From positions 62,001 through 126,000 of the forward strand of contig NZ_JACJQG010000007.1 of assembly GCF_014696435.1 (NCBI RefSeq): a DNA stretch of 64,000 nucleotides. The letters are read 5' to 3'. Both the position numbers and the translations under genes were made by a program. This stretch comes from Calothrix anomala FACHB-343. Lineage in GTDB: Bacteria > Cyanobacteriota > Cyanobacteriia > Cyanobacteriales > Nostocaceae. Shown piece by piece: positions 17,698 to 26,937 of the stretch; position 1 is the stretch's first letter; each line of letters begins with the position of its first letter. The notes below the pieces were generated by a model, which had not been told where the DNA came from, did not search any database, and saw only the letters and a program-made list of their open reading frames with translations.

Positions 17698-18415
17698 ATA
17701 TATTATTTTGTCATTTAATTATGACAAGATGATCTGATAAGTGGAAAAGCGATCGCAATTTTTAACCTGAAATGAATCCTTGATTTTTCACACACTTAAT
17801 TAAAGCAATTGACTAATTACTTACATATCTACTAACTTTTTTAAAGTTATTACTAATTTAATAAAGTGACTTCATGTTAAAATCCAAACGATACTGACTT
17901 TTTCTTTTGTTACTTAATTTTTGACGATTAAATAATCCATAAAGTCACTCAGTGCAACAAAATCTATATCAGGGGCAACTAGATATGCAAAATTTCAGAG
18001 ATATTGAGCATCATCAGCTTGAGTGAAAATTAGGGTGTTCGGTGTAGTAGTCCAACTCACCTGAATGCTTGATATACTTACACTTTCAGCAGCTTTAAAG
18101 ATGAATAGCAATAGCTGCAGAAAGCAAGTAACACTCTAATTGAACGTCAACACAGAATTGACAATTATACATCAGCAATCTTTACTAATTCTTCTTACAT
18201 CGAGCTACTTAAGTATATATAATTGTCTATATTCTCTGCCAAAAATTATTATTATCAGAGATTAAATTGTACGTAATGTTAATGGGGTGATATACAAATT
18301 TAACCAAAATCTAGATAGGGAAGTGTTGTTAATTAATAACATAATATCTTAATTTTGCACCCCAAAAAACAATGAATTATTTACACACTTTTAGTGAAAG
18401 CACCTATATATCTAC
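17698..18415. other. Long AT-rich promoter region of the polysaccharide locus
   Basis: About 720 bases without a credible gene in front of the receiver-HlyD gene. Near the 3' end, GGGGTG (about 18285) can pair with CACCCC (about 18359), giving a long-range hairpin in the presumed leader. The length suggests a regulated promoter or long leader, but no known operator was recognised. Confidence 0.45.
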
Positions 18416-20236
18416 ATGGTTAGTGTATTGCTGGTTGATGACCAAAATTGTATTAGAAGATACTTGGAAGCTCTACTAGATCCAGTTTTGGATTTACAAG
18501 TAATCGCTAAGACTCCAAAAGGGAAAAATCCGATTGAACAAGTAGCTACTCTACAGCCTGATATAGTCCTCATAGATATAGATACACTCCGCTTAGATGG
18601 AGTGCGAGTAACTCAGACTATCTGTCAGCGATTTCCACTAGTCAAAGTTCTGTTGTTAAGTAGTGACGATCGCGACGAATATATCCATGAAGCCTTAGAT
18701 GCTGGAGCAATGGGCTATTTGCTCAAAGATGCATCAACTGAGGAATTTCGCGATTCCATGCGCTTTTTTTGTGAAAGTTATAGTGAGTTAGAAGCTCATT
18801 TTCCCGAAGAATCCCTGGTAAAAGTTCCCGTAGCTAGTTCAGTCTCTGCAAACTCAGCTTATGAAGAATCTGCTGTCAAACTTCCTGCGGCAGAGAGAAG
18901 ACTCAGTTTACCTGCGACTCATTCATCTCACTTGAAGTCAGCCGGAAACTTAACCCTACTACCAAGCAAGCAAAAAGAGATTCCCACTGAAGCCAATCCC
19001 CCATCACCTAAACAAATAGGTTGGCAGCAATTATTAATCCTACTCATGATTGCGGTGGGTGGGACAACTGGTATATATCTGATCCGCCAAGCCTTGAGAA
19101 CGCCGTTACCATCTTTGAGCTACTTACAACAGCAATCAGCCTTGATGGGTACAGAATTTAGCGGTAAAGTGAAGCCCGCAAAGATAGTCAAAATCGCCGC
19201 TTCTAGCCCTTCAGTAGTAGAAAAGATTAATGTGAATATTGGCGATCGCGTGCAACTCGATCAACCCCTGATGGTGGTAAAAAATCCAGAGGGAGACAGG
19301 GAAATTGAACAAATTTTGCAGCAACGCCAAAGCCTGCTACAACAGGAACAAGCAGCACTCCAACAACAGCAAGCAGCGCAACAAAAAGTATTTATCTGGG
19401 AACAGAAAATTAGCGATATCAAGCAAAACGAATCCCCTCTAGCTGAAAAGATAGCCGATGCAGATTTAGAGCTATCCTTATCGCAGAGCGAAGCTGATAA
19501 ACTGCCTTTACCCCAAAGACAAGATTCGATAGAAAGAACCAAAGCTATATACGAAAGAGCGCAATCACGAGTGCGACGGTTCGGACAACTTTATCAACAA
19601 GGTGCGATCGCTAAAGATCAGCTAGAACAAGCCGAAGCAGATATGAGAGTCGCTAAAGCAGATTATCAAGTAGCTATAGATGCTGCAACTGCCGCCAACG
19701 ATTTAGAACGCGCCAAAAAGCAGAAATCTCAGTTACAGCGTCAAGTTTCCCTAGAACAACAAAAACTCAAGCGCCAAGAACTAGAGCAACAATTAAAAAA
19801 TCTGCGTTTAGAAGCGCAACAAGCCACCGAACGATTAAAATTAATTCGGCAACAAGCAACTCAGCTATTCCAACGACAAATGCCATCGACAAATACCATA
19901 GTCAAGGCAACAACATCAGGCGTAGTGGTACAACTACCAGTCAAGATAGGCGATCAAATCTTTACTGGCAATCCCCTCTTAGAATTGGCTCAACTTAAGT
20001 ACCTCAACGTGGAAGTATTGGTGAATGCGCGCATCATTAATGCTCTACGTCCAGGTCAAAAAGCCACTGTGAAAGTCGGTGTCGGTAAAACTGCGCAGAA
20101 ATTTACAGGAAAAATCATCACGATTAATCCTATACCCGCAGAGAACATGAATCACAGTGTTGAGATCCAATTTGAAAATCCTGAAGATGCTTTACTAGTG
20201 GGGCAAATGGCATCTATCCAGTTTTTAAAAGAGTAA
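18416..20236 (+). CDS. Receiver-TM-HlyD fusion (membrane fusion protein with response-regulator domain)
   Basis: A 606-residue fusion. Residues 1-120 are a NarL-type receiver: acidic pair D8-D9, phospho-acceptor D54 in L-I-D-I-D, S82/S83, K104 in L-L-K-D-A. Residues 121-200 are a low-complexity linker. One TM helix spans about 203-223. The rest is an HlyD-type periplasmic adaptor: a lipoyl-like half (I-K-I-A-A-S-S-P near 262, V-N-I-G-D-R-V), a Gln-rich coiled coil (about 295-500), the second lipoyl half and a beta barrel. Alg44 has the same plan with PilZ in place of the receiver. It is first in a tight unit with the PelF-type gene and the GH135-like gene, so it likely controls or couples polymer export. 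Confidence 0.85.
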   Translation: MVSVLLVDDQNCIRRYLEALLDPVLDLQVIAKTPKGKNPIEQVATLQPDIVLIDIDTLRLDGVRVTQTICQRFPLVKVLLLSSDDRDEYIHEALDAGAMGYLLKDASTEEFRDSMRFFCESYSELEAHFPEESLVKVPVASSVSANSAYEESAVKLPAAERRLSLPATHSSHLKSAGNLTLLPSKQKEIPTEANPPSPKQIGWQQLLILLMIAVGGTTGIYLIRQALRTPLPSLSYLQQQSALMGTEFSGKVKPAKIVKIAASSPSVVEKINVNIGDRVQLDQPLMVVKNPEGDREIEQILQQRQSLLQQEQAALQQQQAAQQKVFIWEQKISDIKQNESPLAEKIADADLELSLSQSEADKLPLPQRQDSIERTKAIYERAQSRVRRFGQLYQQGAIAKDQLEQAEADMRVAKADYQVAIDAATAANDLERAKKQKSQLQRQVSLEQQKLKRQELEQQLKNLRLEAQQATERLKLIRQQATQLFQRQMPSTNTIVKATTSGVVVQLPVKIGDQIFTGNPLLELAQLKYLNVEVLVNARIINALRPGQKATVKVGVGKTAQKFTGKIITINPIPAENMNHSVEIQFENPEDALLVGQMASIQFLKE

Positions 20237-20241
20237 TATTG

Positions 20242-21762
20242 ATGAAGAAACTCTCTGTATTATTAACTACGGAAGGGACGTATCCGTATCATAAAGGTGG
20301 TGTGAGTACCTGGTGCGATGTTTTAATCAGCCAACTACCAGAGATAGATTTTCATGTATTGGCGATCGCAGCTAACCCCTACCTAGAGTTACGCTATAAA
20401 TTACCAGATAATATCAAGCAACTAGTTAAAGTACCCTTGTGGGGAACAGAAGACCCTGTAGAATACTCTTGGCGCTTTCCCTTTTCTCAAGCCTTTAAAA
20501 GCAAAATCGCCACTACCAACAGAGTAATTTCCAGCCAATTTATCCCTTTATTTGAGAGTTTTTTAACAGCCATCCTCTTTGGCCAAGCAGATATTGAAAA
20601 ATTAGGCTACCTCATCCTAGCCATTTATAAATATTTTCAGCGTTATGACTACCACAAAACAATGGAGTCAAAACAGGTATGGTCAACTTTTCAAAAATTA
20701 ACCTCTACTCATTGGCATCCGTTAGTTAATCCGGCTACCGTCACCCTTCTAGAACAGACGGAAGCCATGCGCCTACTTTATCGGTTTCTGATCCCCATTC
20801 ATATCCCTGTTCCTCAAACCGATCTCACCCATGCCTCATCTGCTGGTTTTTGTAGCTTACCTTGTGTCATTGCCAAATTAGAACGAGGCACGCCCTATCT
20901 ACTCACAGAACATGGTATCAATATCCGAGAGCAGTATCTCAACTTAAATCGCAGTATTCCCTCCCTCTTTGTCCGACAATTTTTATATCGTTTAATGGGA
21001 GCCGTAGTTAAGGTTAACTACCACTACGCCGATCAAGTTTCTCCCGTGTGCGAATACAATGCCCGTTGGGAGCGTTGGTGGGGTATCCCCGACCATAAAA
21101 TCAAGGTGATTTATAACGGAGCCGATCCGAATATTTATCATCCTACCCCGCCAGTGACAAAAGAACGCCCTCAAGTCATGAACATGGGCTTAATTTTCCC
21201 CCTCAAAGGACAACTGGATTTAATCGCCGCCGCCGCTATTGTTCGCGAGAGAATCCCTAATGTAGAATTTCGCTTTTATGGGCGTCCTTCCGATGAAAAG
21301 TATTTTGCCCAATGTCAAGAACTAGTACGTACCCATAAATTAGAAGACAATATCAACTTTGCTGGCTTTACCAGCGAACCTTGGCGCGCGTACAGTGAAG
21401 CCGATGTTGTAGCGATGTCGAGTATTTCCGAAGGTTTCCCTTACGCGCTGATTGAAGCCATGCTTTCAGGAGCTACCATTGTTTCTACTGATGTAGGTGG
21501 CGTCAATGAAGCATTAGGTGATACAGGATTGATGGTGCAAGCCCATCGCCCACAAGCCCTAGCTGCGGCAATTTTACAGCTACTCGAATTACCTGAAGAA
21601 GAAAGGCGAAAATTCGGTCAGCGAGCCTATGAACGCGCCATAAATCTATTTACACAGCAAAAATTCTTAGATGCCCACCTAGATACTTATTACCATCTCA
21701 CACAGCGAGTAATAAAAGACACAATGCCCAAAAAAGAATTGGCGATCGCATCTTCTATGTAA
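20242..21762 (+). CDS. pelF: PelF-type GT4 glycosyltransferase
   Basis: A 506-residue cytoplasmic glycosyltransferase from the ATG at 20242 (a TTG three bases earlier is less likely). The N-terminal part T-E-G-T-Y-P-Y-H-K-G-G-V-S-T-W is the hallmark of the PelF/DUF3492 group; P. aeruginosa PelF has a similar length. The C-terminal E397-G-F-P-Y-A-L-I-E405 is the E-x7-E donor motif. PelF polymerises the Pel chain from UDP-sugars. The gene begins five bases after the receiver-HlyD stop codon and ends just before the GH135-like gene, so the three are almost certainly one operon. Confidence 0.75.
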   Translation: MKKLSVLLTTEGTYPYHKGGVSTWCDVLISQLPEIDFHVLAIAANPYLELRYKLPDNIKQLVKVPLWGTEDPVEYSWRFPFSQAFKSKIATTNRVISSQFIPLFESFLTAILFGQADIEKLGYLILAIYKYFQRYDYHKTMESKQVWSTFQKLTSTHWHPLVNPATVTLLEQTEAMRLLYRFLIPIHIPVPQTDLTHASSAGFCSLPCVIAKLERGTPYLLTEHGINIREQYLNLNRSIPSLFVRQFLYRLMGAVVKVNYHYADQVSPVCEYNARWERWWGIPDHKIKVIYNGADPNIYHPTPPVTKERPQVMNMGLIFPLKGQLDLIAAAAIVRERIPNVEFRFYGRPSDEKYFAQCQELVRTHKLEDNINFAGFTSEPWRAYSEADVVAMSSISEGFPYALIEAMLSGATIVSTDVGGVNEALGDTGLMVQAHRPQALAAAILQLLELPEEERRKFGQRAYERAINLFTQQKFLDAHLDTYYHLTQRVIKDTMPKKELAIASSM

Positions 21763-21767
21763 ACACC

Positions 21768-22622
21768 ATGACCAAAAACAATTGTACAGACGCGATTAAT
21801 CGTGTCTCTAACAAATCCCACAAATTAATCATGAGTACCTTATTGACAGCAACACTTGCTTGCAGTGCTATCAAGCCAGAAACTGCTATAGCTCAAACTA
21901 AAATTCTCATTCCCCTATATTCCTATCCTACCTGGTACAATCCCCCAACTTACACTTGGCCGCAAGTCGCAGCAGCAGCCAAACAAGTACCAATTACCGC
22001 CATTATTAATCCTAATAACGGCCCCGATAATGGCCCCCCCAACAGAGACTACGCCAGAGGGATTCAAGACCTCAGACAAGGGGGAGTAACAATCCTGGGT
22101 TATGTAGCCACAAATTACGGTAAGCGCAATATTAATCAAGTCAAAGCCGATATTGATATCTACGCTAAACACTTTCATCTTGATGGAATTTTCTTAGATG
22201 AAGCCGCTAGCGGAGCAGATAAACTCGACTATTATCAGGAAATTTACAAACATATTAAAACTCAGCCTAAATTGCAAATGGTTGTACTCAACCAAGGAAC
22301 TCAAACCGATCAAGGTTATCTAACTCGACCAGCTGGCGATAATTTAGTAATTTTTGAAAATTATTCCAAAGCTTGGAATGAATACCAGCCTCAGTCATAT
22401 ATCAAAGATTACGCAGCCAAGCATTTTTCCTGTTTAATTCACTCTGTCCCTGATGCAGCCACCATGAAAAAACATATCAATCAAGCAGTGGCGCGCAATA
22501 TCCAATATATCTATATCACAGATGATAGTCCCGATAATCCTGACAAAGATCCTTGGAATAGCCTACCCTCTTACTGGCAAGAACAAATAAATCATATCCG
22601 TTCCTTAAATCAAAAAATATAG
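21768..22622 (+). CDS. Exported Spherulin-4 / GH135-type glycosidase
   Basis: A 284-residue exported protein of the spherulin-4 (Sph3-like) group, which cleaves alpha-1,4-GalN/GalNAc polymers; PelA has a related hydrolase domain. The core has L-I-P-L-Y-S-Y-P-T-W, G-Y-V-A-T-N-Y-G and the acidic pair D144-E145 in G-I-F-L-D-E-A; E197 in V-I-F-E-N-Y is a further candidate catalytic acid. A hydrophobic stretch (about 21-34) and A-I-A-Q form a signal peptide. The first ATG is five bases after the pelF-type stop, but codons 5-14 come from a dispersed 30-bp palindrome, so the start at M22 (21831) is possible. Confidence 0.75.
   Translation: MTKNNCTDAINRVSNKSHKLIMSTLLTATLACSAIKPETAIAQTKILIPLYSYPTWYNPPTYTWPQVAAAAKQVPITAIINPNNGPDNGPPNRDYARGIQDLRQGGVTILGYVATNYGKRNINQVKADIDIYAKHFHLDGIFLDEAASGADKLDYYQEIYKHIKTQPKLQMVVLNQGTQTDQGYLTRPAGDNLVIFENYSKAWNEYQPQSYIKDYAAKHFSCLIHSVPDAATMKKHINQAVARNIQYIYITDDSPDNPDKDPWNSLPSYWQEQINHIRSLNQKI
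21779..21808. repeat. 30-bp palindromic repeat inside a coding sequence (copy A)
   Basis: Matches the reverse complement of 35953-35982 at all but two positions. The core is GACGCGATTAATCGTGTC. It overlaps the first codons of the GH135-like gene. Confidence 0.8.
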
Positions 22623-22623
22623 C

Positions 22624-22651
22624 TGTTGACTGTTGACTGTTGACTGTTGAC
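22624..22651. repeat. STRR heptamer tract (TGTTGAC)4
   Basis: Four copies in the short gap between two convergent genes. Confidence 0.85.
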
Positions 22652-22690
22652 TAATGACAGCCTTAACCAGCTATTTTTAATTGCATCGCC

Positions 22691-24502
22691 CTATTTAGGG
22701 AGCTGATCTTCAGGAACCTGAATTTGATAAATTCTCAAATCCCGATCTTCATAATAAATAGCCACATCTTTCTCATGGAGGTGACGATAAGTCTCACACA
22801 ACTGCAAAGCCGTAAATTCTAAACTCGCACGCCCAGCTGACGAACGATAATTACGATAGGTAGGGTCAGATAAAACCGAATAGGGAAGTGTGTAATTTTC
22901 GCTAATTCCCGTAACCAATGGTCTTTTTTCCACCAAGATAAACATATTTTCGACGGAATAACGAAAATGAAAATCAGGATTGCTAACTTTAGCAGCATAC
23001 TTTTCAACAAATAAACCCAAATCCTCATACCAACCTGCACCATAACTTTCTGCAAGTTGTTCAACAGGAGCCACAATTAACCAGCGCTTGATCGGGAATC
23101 TCGCTCTTAGTTCTAGGGTTTTACGTGCAGCTATCTCATATTCTAGATAACTAAGTTTGGGCGGATTTGGCAACAAAAAATTAACTGCGATCGCAAACAC
23201 TAAAATCAAGCAGGTAATTTCCGACCATAAACCCAGTACCAGACTCAGCAACCAGCTAACAGGGATTAACATCAATCCCCAAAGCCAGCTTAGTCCTACA
23301 GGGAGTGTCACTAAAAAACTGCTTTCCCATCCTAAAGGATTTTCCGGTAAAGCAGAGACTAAAGCTAACAATATCCAACTCGTAGTCATGACAGTCAGCG
23401 CTATTCTTCCAGCAAAGAAAAAGCTCATACCGCCAATTAATGCCAAAACTAATAAAGTGGGTTTAGCGATCGCCACAATCGTCAAGCAACAAACTGTATC
23501 AATCACAGCATCTCGACGGTGTAAACTTCTCGATGCTTCCCAACCTCGTGCTAATCCTAAAACTAGAAATATCGCGCCTATTTCTAAGTTACCCCCAGCC
23601 CATTGACGAATTAAGGAGGAATTTAAACTTTCTGTCACCGTTGTCAGCCATTGCTGTAACCATAGCGGCGTAACCTGAGATAATTCTAGATGAGAAGTGA
23701 ACAGATAAGCCCCTAAGCTATACATAGCACCAAAGCCTGCTGTTCTATTTTGAGAAATTACGCCCAGACTATAGCCAACACTTAACACCAACAGACAACC
23801 TAACAAAGGGTTAAGAAAGCGGATAACTTGCATAGCATCAACCGCACCCAACAGAGATAAGACGCTAGCCAAAGTAGACAATGTAGGAAAAGAGTGAATC
23901 TGTCCCGGCCAATCCCCAGCGATAATTTGTCTAGTAGCTAGTAACACCCCATAACTATCAGGATTACCAAACCGCAGTTCCCGTAAGGGATGCTCAAACC
24001 GCAGTAATACAGCAAAGGTCAGGATGACAGCGAGCAGTAGCACCTCTAGGATATTTTGTGAAAGTGCGATCGCGATTAATTTCTCCACCATCGCCAATTC
24101 TTCTTTCCCAAACTGCAGAATTCTCTGCCAACCTTGACGAATTTTCGGTAAAAAGCCTTGATCTAGTGCATCTAAAACAATACATCCTACCCTCTGATTG
24201 ATCAGTTGTAACTGTTTTCTGAAGCGCCAATTATGGTGATGTAACCAGCGCAGTAAAAAACAACCACCATATAAAAATACCAGCGTAAACCAGCTAAACA
24301 AGTGCAACGCACTCAGCAGCCAAACCCCAAATAAAGTAACTAGCACTATTCGCGACCAGCTACCAACTATGCGGCTAGCCCAAGACATTTTATCTGGAAA
24401 AATAAAAACTTTGCTGGGTAGCCAAATAAAGACAATTACAAACAACATCACTACCCATATAGTAGTGAGTACATCAAAAATAACAGTTTGCAGAAATATC
24501 AC
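22691..24502 (-). CDS. Polytopic membrane protein, GT-C-like, unknown
   Basis: A 603-residue protein with about ten TM segments, two near the N-terminus and the rest between 150 and 440, followed by a soluble C-terminal domain (about 445-603). The architecture resembles GT-C glycosyltransferases or polymer ligases that use lipid-linked sugars. A first-loop acidic motif is weak (F-G-N-P-D-S-Y near 190). It lies inside the polysaccharide locus but on the opposite strand, so it has its own promoter. It does not look like PelD or PelE, since no GAF or TPR region is seen. Role in the same pathway is inferred from position only. Confidence 0.6.
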   Translation of the reverse strand: MIFLQTVIFDVLTTIWVVMLFVIVFIWLPSKVFIFPDKMSWASRIVGSWSRIVLVTLFGVWLLSALHLFSWFTLVFLYGGCFLLRWLHHHNWRFRKQLQLINQRVGCIVLDALDQGFLPKIRQGWQRILQFGKEELAMVEKLIAIALSQNILEVLLLAVILTFAVLLRFEHPLRELRFGNPDSYGVLLATRQIIAGDWPGQIHSFPTLSTLASVLSLLGAVDAMQVIRFLNPLLGCLLVLSVGYSLGVISQNRTAGFGAMYSLGAYLFTSHLELSQVTPLWLQQWLTTVTESLNSSLIRQWAGGNLEIGAIFLVLGLARGWEASRSLHRRDAVIDTVCCLTIVAIAKPTLLVLALIGGMSFFFAGRIALTVMTTSWILLALVSALPENPLGWESSFLVTLPVGLSWLWGLMLIPVSWLLSLVLGLWSEITCLILVFAIAVNFLLPNPPKLSYLEYEIAARKTLELRARFPIKRWLIVAPVEQLAESYGAGWYEDLGLFVEKYAAKVSNPDFHFRYSVENMFILVEKRPLVTGISENYTLPYSVLSDPTYRNYRSSAGRASLEFTALQLCETYRHLHEKDVAIYYEDRDLRIYQIQVPEDQLPK

Positions 24503-25433
24503 AATTATTTACATTAATCTATATTGAAATTTCACCAGCCTAAAATCAGTTAACAGCAAATTTGACTGTCACAGCGCCCAGTGTCCAAATTTAGGCTAGT
24601 ATTGGCACCTGAATGATTATAAATTGATTAGTCAATAATATTGATAAAGCTATCATGAAAACCGATGCAAAAGTCTTCTCATAATAGTTTTTTAAATTGC
24701 CCAGAGTCTTACTCTGTTGGCGCTATCAGCTTGATTACAACATGCTAATTAGCTGTTCAAAGGCAAGCAATCACAAAAAAATGAGGAAAATCTGAAGAAA
24801 GTAAAGTTAGTATTTTCACTGCTCTTAACGAATACTTTATAGATAGTTTATTGATTCTTTATATGAATTGTAATATGTTGAATAGCGGCAATTGATATTA
24901 TGAAAACTGCCAAGACTAATTTTAATACAACTTACTTAAACAATACTTAACATAGTTCAATGTTCTCCTAAAGGTAGGGAATAATAATGCTGAAAAGCAA
25001 TAGCATAAAATCCACAAAAATATTGTGAAGAGCAGGATAACTTTTTGCTGATGAAATAACATATAATTTGTATTTTCAACACAAAATCAAAAAACAAGCA
25101 CTGAAAAATTTACCTGTAGTTTATGGTCTAATAAGTATTTACATAAGACAATAGATGTATGATATCAACCAAATTAAAATTAATCTCAAATTGGAGTAAA
25201 ATTCCAATTTATTACTCAAAAATTGCTAATATAACCTAAATTTCTAGAGATGCAATAAAAAAACGCTGAATACTAGAATACTATAAGTGATTGGTTGATA
25301 ATCTGCTGTTAGAACAAAATTTTGGCATAGAAGGTAAACAATTTGCCTTCTAGCCAAATTTTTGATGCATAAATAGAAAAAGTTATTTATGCGGGTTAAA
25401 AAATTATGTTTCCTTTCATTCAGGTAGAAAACA
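24503..25433. other. 931-base divergent intergenic region before the epimerase gene
   Basis: No credible gene. It is AT-rich and must contain promoters for the GT-C-like gene and the epimerase gene. Two hairpins lie just before the epimerase (25317-25410) and are listed separately. Nothing else with clear structure was seen. Confidence 0.5.
25317..25410 (+). promoter_or_regulatory. Two consecutive leader hairpins before the epimerase gene
   Basis: First, AAATTTTGGC-x-TAGAAGG pairs with CCTTCTA-GCCAAATTTTT (about 25317-25366), a long stem with one bulge. Second, GCATAAATA pairs with TTATTTATGC (about 25367-25393). The second is not followed by a T run. A leader-based control of epimerase expression is possible; an inactive terminator is another reading. 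Confidence 0.45.
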
Positions 25434-26645
25434 ATGTCTAAAAAAGTATTAGTAACCGGAGGCGCTGGTTATATCGGCTCCCACACCGTCCGTCAACTAG
25501 GAGAAGCTGGTTATGATGTAGTGGTTTATGACAATCTCTCTAGTGGTTCTGCTGCATCAGTCATCTATGGAGAATTAGTTATTGGTAGCCTTGACGATCA
25601 AAAACTATTAGCTCAAACTTTTAGTCAACATAAATTTGATGCAGTCTTGCATTTTGCCGCCTATCTATCTGTACCAGAATCAATAGTCAAACCTCTTGAC
25701 TACTATAGTAATAATACTTCTAACACCCTAAATTTATTACGTTGTTGTCAATTATTTGATGTTAAAAAAATAATTTTTTCCAGTACAGCTGCTGTTTATG
25801 GTCAACCTGAAGACAATCTAGTCACAGAGTTATCACCGACCAAACCCATGAACCCCTACGGTCGCTCCAAACTGATGAGCGAACAAATCATTCAAGACTT
25901 TGCACAAGCATCAGAATTAAAATACGCAATCTTGCGTTACTTTAACGTCGCTGGTGCAGATACCACCGGAAAATTAGGTCAATCTGCAAAAAAAGCCGAA
26001 CACTTAATTAAAGTAGCTTGTGATGCAGCTTTAGGTCGTCGTCCCTCCGTCAGTATCTTTGGCACCGACTTTCCCACCCCAGATGGAACTGGAATTAGAG
26101 ATTACATCCATGTAGAAGATTTAGCTACAGCCCATGTAGATGCATTGCGCTATCTAGAAGCAGGAAATGAGAGTCAAATATTCAACTGTGGCTATGGCCA
26201 AGGCTATAGCGTGCGAGAAGTTTTAAAGATGGTGCAGAAAATCTCTGGAGTAGACTTTCCTGTAATTGAACACCAACGGCGTGCAGGCGATCCAGCTTGT
26301 GTGGTTGCTAGTTCTGATAAAATTCGCAATATCTTAGGTTGGGAACCCAAATATAACAGTTTAGCAACCATTGTCTCTACAGCTTTAAACTGGGAAAAAA
26401 AATTAATTGCTCTGGCTACATTAGAAAAACAGCTAGCCCAAGAAAATTTTCGGCTAGGTGCGCTATTGCTAGAAAGCAAAAATATTTCACCTACTCAATT
26501 AGAACAAGCATTACAAGAGCAAGCCCTGACTCAGCAAAAATTAGGAGAAATACTAGTACAAAAATCTATTATTTCTGCACAAATGCTAGAGAAATTTTTG
26601 CTAGAGCAAACTTGGAGAAGACAAGGAATTTGGCTGCAAGTATAA
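25434..26645 (+). CDS. galE: UDP-sugar 4-epimerase (GalE) with C-terminal MshEN-like domain
   Basis: A 403-residue protein. Residues 1-325 are a complete GalE-type short-chain dehydrogenase: G9-G-A-G-Y-I-G-S-H NAD motif, S116-S-T and Y142-x3-K146. It should interconvert UDP-Glc/UDP-Gal or the GlcNAc/GalNAc pair. The extension 326-403 carries two 24-residue motifs, R340-L-G...Q363 and K369-L-G...Q392, separated by five residues (A-L-T-Q-Q). This is the layout known for the c-di-GMP-binding MshEN domain of type II/IV secretion ATPases. Departures are K369 for Arg and K349/S378 for Gly. PelX-type epimerases supply UDP-GalNAc for Pel, so this may be a c-di-GMP-tuned precursor enzyme (inference). 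Confidence 0.85.
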   Translation: MSKKVLVTGGAGYIGSHTVRQLGEAGYDVVVYDNLSSGSAASVIYGELVIGSLDDQKLLAQTFSQHKFDAVLHFAAYLSVPESIVKPLDYYSNNTSNTLNLLRCCQLFDVKKIIFSSTAAVYGQPEDNLVTELSPTKPMNPYGRSKLMSEQIIQDFAQASELKYAILRYFNVAGADTTGKLGQSAKKAEHLIKVACDAALGRRPSVSIFGTDFPTPDGTGIRDYIHVEDLATAHVDALRYLEAGNESQIFNCGYGQGYSVREVLKMVQKISGVDFPVIEHQRRAGDPACVVASSDKIRNILGWEPKYNSLATIVSTALNWEKKLIALATLEKQLAQENFRLGALLLESKNISPTQLEQALQEQALTQQKLGEILVQKSIISAQMLEKFLLEQTWRRQGIWLQV

Positions 26646-26740
26646 ATAGCCTAGCCTGGTTAATAATCGGTAAATCTAGAAAGTTGTGGAAATTTTGGCA
26701 GATATAACTGCATATTTCCACTTAGGCATTAAGTAAAAAT

Positions 26741-26785
26741 AAGTAGTGCGAGCATCTTGCTCGCGCGGGCATCTTGCCCGCACTA
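26741..26785. repeat. Double hairpin repeat (GCGAGCATCTTGCTCGC and GCGGGCATCTTGCCCGC)
   Basis: Two adjacent hairpins with the same CATCTTG loop lie inside an outer inverted repeat GTAGTGCG/CGCACTAC. This is a known style of cyanobacterial intergenic repeat. It lies between the epimerase and the large deacetylase gene and lacks a T tract. Confidence 0.75.
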
Positions 26786-26937
26786 CAAATATTAAATTGT
26801 TCAACTTATTTTTACACGACTCCTTAAGTTCAAGTGGTCAATTACTGCCGAAATGCAGACATATTTCTGCCGAAATCACATATCAATTTCAAGCATAAAT
26901 TTTTCTCAAAAATCTACCTCTTGGAGAAGCAAATCAC

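Noticed and set aside
23157-23606. 149-residue plus-strand frame within the GT-C-like gene
   Set aside because: Fully antisense to a better supported membrane protein gene; composition is that of reversed TM codons.
22691-24502. PelD or PelE equivalent
   Set aside because: No GAF, degenerate GGDEF or TPR region is visible; the protein is a many-pass membrane protein with a different soluble tail.
26741-26785. Terminator after the epimerase gene
   Set aside because: Two hairpins in a repeat context with no T tract; better called an intergenic repeat.
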